Shown here in pieces: positions 58,779 through 64,000 of a stretch of DNA of 64,000 nt. Made by a program: the position numbers and the translations under genes. The DNA is from Pristionchus mayeri (taxonomy: Eukaryota > Nematoda > Chromadorea > Rhabditida > Neodiplogasteridae): the NCBI GenBank assembly GCA_036245805.1, contig BTRK01000006.1, positions 51,143,257-51,207,256 of the forward strand, in the 5' to 3' direction. Position 1 is the stretch's first letter. Each line of letters starts with the position of its first letter. The notes beneath the pieces were generated by a model. It was not told the DNA's origin, ran no database searches, and saw only the letters and a program-made list of their open reading frames with translations.

Positions 58779-59405
58779 ATTAAATTAAGGAAATATGACG
58801 AATTATCGTCGTAGGATCTCAAGTATTTGAGTATTAGCAGACATAATATTAGATATTCTGAACGGCGCTGGAAGGATCGAAGACTCGGAAAGTAACAAAA
58901 TTGCATGTTATTTATTTATTTTTTTAACATTTTGTACTTCATGATTAACTTCATCTGCTCATCGTTTTCACAACATACATTGTATGCTAAAGAGATAATA
59001 AAATGGGCATTCCTGCCCCTTGTTATTATTATTTGTCACATCAGACAGTACATGCCCATGTGAGGATAGGGTATTATTCTTCATTGGCAGCGCTCCAGTC
59101 CAATAAAACAGCTGCAAAACTTTTTTCAAAAAAAAATGTAACCTAGAACAGTTCGTAATCGTCTCTTCATTCTCCACACACTCTCGACCTATAGAACGAT
59201 ACGACAGTGTGGAAATGGAGAAACAATCGAATGACGAACTCAATTACCTATGTAGTAACGACAAATAGTCGGTTTTCCGAATATCACCTGGTATACACCT
59301 GATTCTTCCTCCATTTAATTCGCATCACGTTGTTCATATCGACCAGTGTTTTGAGTAGTTGCGCTCCCTTCAATCAACCAGTTGTCAATTTGCACATTCC
59401 GATTC
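58779..59405. other. Intergenic region between genes L and M
   Basis: Contains one small hairpin (59155-59226; arms GTCTCTTCATTCTCCACAC / GTGTGGAAATGGAGAAAC, core CGACCTATAGAACG). No exon. Confidence 0.55.
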
Positions 59406-62400
59406 ATGGCGAATTTCTCTCTGAGTCCGATTTGGCATACCTTCATGTCGGTCTACCAGCATTCCATAGGAATTGGTAATTAGTACGCCATTTATTGGAG
59501 TTTTTGCATACATGCCTTTGTCTCTTCATTTTCAATGTTCTTTCGACTGGTATAGAGAGTGCGTGAAATGAAGAGACCAAGGCTTGCTTATCAAATTCTA
59601 TGAAATTGAGAAATTTAGGCACACAAGCATTTTCGGCGCTTGCAATATATTTGATGCTCACTAAAACGCCAAAAGGCGGGCGAGCATTCGTCAAATACCT
59701 GATACTACTCCAGGCAAGTTGGATTTTTGCAATTGTACTTCACACCGTTATCCCCCTCAATCGGCAAGAAAATCTGTGTTGTTGAGGTGTGTATCATGCT
59801 CGTGGACTTGAACTTTGGCATTCTTGCTTGTATGGTCGCATTGTTTCCTCTGCCAGGCGGACTTTGCTACGGCATACTGTGCAATGTGTTCCCAGAATAT
59901 GGAGGGCACGTCGCCGCGGTAAGTGTATCAGCCAAATTAGGCTTCGTGGTAGATTACTCGCTTGACTGTGCTTGCTCTCTCACAGGACAGGTATGCGCAG
60001 AGAACCATGACGTCATGCCACCTTTGATGTAGCAAATGCGGCATGACGTCATAGTTCTCATCCGACCTAGTGCCGCTGAGGAGACAATTTTCTACGAATC
60101 CATTCCCAGTCCTTAATAGGGATTTCAGTTCGGTTAGGTCAATGGATAATCCACTAACCGAACTGTATTTCGGTTACTCAGCTAACACCTCTTGACATGA
60201 ACAGTCATATGGATTATCCAATCCAAATGGATCATCCAAAACAGTTTGCCCCGAAATGGGTTATCCATATCTATTCGACCATCCCAAGTACTTACTATAA
60301 GGTTGGAACAAAAGTTTTGTCCGATTTCAATATTTTGGTTTTCTTACATTCAACATCATTCCTTTTCGACCGATTTTCAAATGGTTATTCTCACATAATG
60401 AGTACTTCATCACTCTGTCTAGCGCACATTTGTGTAGATCTATAACATCGGGATTGTGGTCACAGTGTGAGGTAAAAGTCATTGCATTAGATAGCGGGTG
60501 ATATGCATTTCTCCGAGTTGCAATCTACCGGTAAGAGAGATGGTGCTAATCAAATGAGATTTTTGGAGAGTACAATGGTCGCGTATTACATCAGCAATTT
60601 AGAATGAAAGCAATTTAGAAAATGTACCAATTTGCGAATGCTGATCCACGGGTCATGACCAGAGATGAATTTATCTACCGTACATTCATATTAGTTGACA
60701 TAGAGATTACACATACTGAATATGTAAAGATACGGCCCTGATAAGCATATAATTTGTGTTTGGTAATTGTGCGAACCTACTGTCACAAACGTCATTTATT
60801 CAAATATTTATGCCCACAATTTGGCATTAGAATCGACATACTTTGTCAGTTCCTGTTTCGCATACAGTTGATAAGCTAGTTATTTTGTGATTACTTGCAA
60901 CAGCTATCCATACCCTGAGTCACTGATTTGATCTGAACATATGTAGGGAATGGTCTAGTCTTACATATAATTACGCTACTGAGTTAGCCAATTGTGATTT
61001 GAGATAATCATTTTGAGAGAGCTCAAACTTCGCTAACGAAATCGGACAGAAATTATGTTCCAACCTAATACATCAATGTAACCAATGATTTTGCGCAGAG
61101 CCTGATGTACTTTGCTACATCGAACAGTTCCTTGTGCATCGTTCTTTGCTACCACTTCAAGTATTAGGTTGTAACATAAGTTTTGTCGCATTTCGGAGGT
61201 TCACAATATTTCCATGAAGGATACTTCTCAAACATTATCAATGCCTGACCTCCTAGTATATGTTTGGGGTGTTCATGCACATTCAAACCATAGGGTAGAG
61301 CTAAACTGCGCACGCTGGCTATGCGAAAAATATTAATATGAACTGATTTAAATTTGGTGCAGATTTTTTTAATTCGTTTGATCAGGTGCTAGTTCGCAGA
61401 GGTGAATAATGAACCAAACTTCTACAGCATGGTGATATACCCCGTCAATGCTCTTTCAAAATATACGCCAGATATGGTGCTATGTTGAGCGGAATCAAAG
61501 ATATACTTCACTGAGTGTAAGGTTAGCCGCTGATTCGTAGCCAACTTGACCAACTCTTCTGAATCCAGAATTGCAACAACAGTGACTAACATAAGCGCGT
61601 TCCAATTACCACTCATGGAGGTATAATTTATCAGTAAACAAGTGAGAGAAAGAACACTCCACTTGTGGGAAATTTGAATTTTTATTAATTCAATTCGCGC
61701 ACAATTTTACCAAAATATGCAAGTTTAGGTGTTTCGAATTAAAGATTGTCATTCAAAAGCTATTTATTTCCAAACTTATCCCAAGTAGATACTAGTAAGG
61801 GAAGGGTTTATGGTTAGGATGGACACAACAAATCAGATATTGAACATGTGTGCGAGGTAGGAATATGAACAAAGTGCCGATTTCATTAGTTTAATTTACA
61901 TACCATCGTTCTGAATGGAGCCACTTATCTCAACAGAACCCAATCTACCCCAAACCTTGTCCGCATACTGACCACTTTGGGTGAACTATATTCCATCACT
62001 ATTTGGATCTGGATATCTATTGAGAAGAAAATTCGGCTTGCGAAACTTTTCGCGACCGTCACCAACCATCCACATTATACAAACTCGTCTACATTTCTAG
62101 AACGATTTTCGTTTGTCATTATCCGTGAGTGGTTCAAAATTATGCACATATGTAGTACTTTACGCAAATCACACAAAATCGGCATAATTTATCCTTTTCA
62201 AGAAGAGCTGATGCGTGAAAATGATTTGTAATCCTTATCTCAGTACAACTTTGTCTGACTAATGTGCCTCCTCAACTGCCTTGACAGGACTGAAGTAAAG
62301 CGCGTAAGAAAGAGTACGAAGGCCCTCACTGATGATGAATAACGAAATTGAGATTAAATTAATTCGAAGAATTTCTGAGGTTAAAATGCATAAGAGATTG

Positions 62401-63610
62401 GACGCGACAAAACTTATGTTACAACCTGATACATTACGATACAAGAGATGTCACGAAATAAAGCCATATCGGCAAGTTGATTTGGTAACAGTATCTACAT
62501 TCCTCCCATCTCTCGACGAGAGTGGGTTGAACTAAATCTCGTTTCCCAAGCTCCTGATATATTCAATTTCAAGAATATAAGGAAGTCCGCGTCCAGAGCA
62601 ATATTGATTATAACATATAATGTTCCAAGTTTTCTTTTCATACGAACATATCGGAACTATCAAGGAGGACTGGAATTCGCCCGAATAGTATGCACTGTCT
62701 TGGCGCTGTTCGCTAAATATCGGCTGATTTAAGCACTACCCGTCTCTGCATTACTTTTTCGAAGATTTGAGATATCATGCATTCGCTTATGATCCGACAC
62801 TGTTCCCTGAGTATACGATCATTGTTGCATTATCGTTCATTTTTGTATGGAGTTATGTGATCAACCTTAATGAGAAGCGTCATTTCAGCTAATGATTTTC
62901 GCCGCTATTGGAAACTCATATTTCGTGTTGGGCTCCTTTTATTGGCTCTCGCGACTGGTAAAGATTATTGACAAAGTATTAGGGTTGGCAATACGAGGGG
63001 AGGTTACGAGCTCGTTATCCCTCCTTATTTCGCTATACGAAGCGGAAATCTTCCCTCGAATTGCCAACCCTACATGTTATGATGTTTATTTAATAATTGC
63101 TCACAGAGTGCATCAATGAGTGAGAAAACAAGAATCCTGCAACGAAAAACGGTGATTTTGCTCATGTATCTGACATATTTTTAAAAATAAATACTTTGCG
63201 TGCCGTATTTAGACAATGTTGCCCTTCTCGGTGCAGATGCTTCCATTTGTGGCATCCGCATATTCCATGATCACTCAAACGATTTCTCCAGGTAGAATAT
63301 CGTACTATTTCTTCAAAAAATATTGAAAAAAAAGAAAAAGCTCCTTTTTATTATTTTTAGATATAAACAATTGCATATTTTGCTCCCAATTGACGCACTC
63401 TTTCCTTCATACAACCATCTTAATTCTAACTACACCGAGCTATCGAGAGTGTTTGTAAGTTTGCCCCGGCAATTTTCTATATTTTGTATCAGACATCATA
63501 TATAATCATTTTCAAATTGCCAATCATCTGTATATTTCAGCCGGCCAAGGAATCCATTGAGGAATATCACACATGTTTCTCTAAATAACACTGCCCCGCA
63601 TCCAAAGTGA
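59406..63610 (+). CDS. Sri/Srh-like 7TM chemoreceptor, gene M (middle exons unresolved)
   Basis: Predicted chemosensory GPCR. Exon 1 (59406-59475) MANFSLSPIWHTFMSVYQ joins in phase to 59619-59713 (AFSALAIYLMLTKTPKGGRA, KYLILLQ), then across a GC-donor intron to 59787-59918 (CIMLVDLNFGILACMVALF with PLPGGLCYGIL). The next exons could not be placed. The interval to 62735 is filled by two mariner-type elements. The 3' part resumes with HYPSLHYFFEDLRYHAFAYD, LMIFAAIGNSYFVLGSFYW, SMSEKTRILQRKTVILLMYL, MLPFSVQMLPFVASAYSM, THSFLHTTILILTTPSYREC and a tail to TGA 63608-63610. The K-T-P motif, the PLPGG-like turn, S-x-KT-x-x-LQ and the H-S/PYR-like end fit the Sri/Srh group. If the TM4 exon is absent the gene is a pseudogene. 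Confidence 0.68.
59514..59583. repeat. Small hairpin in first intron of gene M
   Basis: Arms GCCTTTGTCTCTTCATTT and AAATGAAGAGACCAAGGC, core CGACTGGTATAGAG. Confidence 0.8.
59999..60062. repeat. Inverted repeat carrying two TGACGTCA palindromes
   Basis: GAGAACCATGACGTCATGCC is mirrored by GGCATGACGTCATAGTTCTC with a 23-base loop. It lies in a gene M intron. Confidence 0.8.
60298..61068. mobile_element. Mariner-type MITE, 771 bp
   Basis: Left TAAGGTTGGAACAAAAG and right reverse complement of TTAGGTTGGAACATAATT, flanked by TA (60296-60297 and 61069-61070). Too short for a transposase. Sits in a gene M intron. Confidence 0.82.
61164..62429. mobile_element. Mariner-type element, 1.27 kb
   Basis: Left TTAGGTTGTAACATAAG and right near reverse complement CTTATGTTACAACCTGA, flanked by TA (61162-61163 and 62430-62431). 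Length fits a full mariner, but no intact transposase frame was recognised. It lies only about 100 bases from the preceding MITE. Confidence 0.82.
62979..63072. repeat. Small hairpin in gene M intron, 94 bp
   Basis: Arms TTAGGGTTGGCAATACGAGG and CCTCGAATTGCCAACCCTA. Confidence 0.8.
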
Positions 63611-64000
63611 AGTATATTGTCAGCTTCAATTGATAAACAATTGCTATTTAATGTTACGTGGCCTCTCAAACAATAGCATATCGAAAGTAAATCGAAAGGA
63701 CAGACTGAAAATCAATTGTTCGTTTTGGATTCTCATTATCTTTATTGTCCATAGCCATGCATTATCGGTTTAGTTTTTGTAAAATTTTATAAATATAGTA
63801 TTTTAGATTGATACAACTTGATGCAAAATTTACTATTTGCACACAACTTCAAGGCTATGCTTCACAAAAAAAAATTTCACACCAATATTTGTTAGTTCTA
63901 TTTGTATTTAGATAATTTAAAATTATTTGGGATTACTCATAATTGAAAAACATGTTCAGAGTGTACCAATGGGTGCTTGGTGGGTGCTTCGTAGCCCAAA
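63611..64000. other. 3' flank of gene M
   Basis: AT-rich, no exon recognised up to the window end. Confidence 0.45.

Noticed and set aside
61422..62231. Open frames inside the 1.27 kb mariner-type element as a transposase
   Set aside because: Short and on both strands, without the catalytic triad region or the HDNA-type motif expected of mariner.

Overview
The window is nuclear DNA of a nematode. Genes are split into many short exons by mostly 40-60 base GT..AG introns, gene density is high on both strands, and the gene content is typical of nematodes: seven-transmembrane chemoreceptors of the Sre, Srd, Str and Sri type, a worm-style UDP-glycosyltransferase, a CYP13-like P450 and an SLC17 carrier. 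It reads like a chemoreceptor- and detoxification-rich chromosome arm of a rhabditid or diplogastrid worm; species cannot be named from sequence alone. Gene models were built by hand from splice sites, frame continuity and paralogue comparison.

Layout. 0-13.4 kb: three tandem Sre-like receptor genes (A, B, C) on +. Between A and B lie a short LTR retroelement with near-identical LTRs and a tRNA-Pro. 14-17.1 kb: a mariner-type element and a 1.5 kb TTAA foldback element. 17.3-20.4 kb: an unrecognised acidic gene on -. 22.5-26.2 kb: a complete UGT on -. 27.8-30.1 kb: an Srd-like receptor. 30.5-34.3 kb: a CYP13-like P450. 34.4-35.2 kb: a small membrane protein on -. 36.8-40.8 kb: a secreted endonuclease/exonuclease/phosphatase-fold enzyme. 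41.4-44 kb: a small secreted cysteine protein. 44.7-49.6 and 57.1-58.8 kb: two Str-type receptor paralogues (K and L), separated by composite repeats and an SLC17-type transporter on - (53.1-56.4 kb). 59.4-63.6 kb: an Sri-like receptor.

The genes form no operon-like pathway. They group as environmental sensing (eight receptor genes) and xenobiotic or solute handling (UGT, P450, SLC17 carrier). The other striking layer is structural. Many introns hold palindromic elements: three with TTAA target duplications, five with mariner/Tc1-like TA termini, smaller foldbacks, and a recurring family of 70-110 base hairpins. One receptor (K) carries a 2.5 kb 120-base satellite in an intron its paralogue lacks, and it uses GC instead of GT at two or three splice donors where the paralogue has GT.
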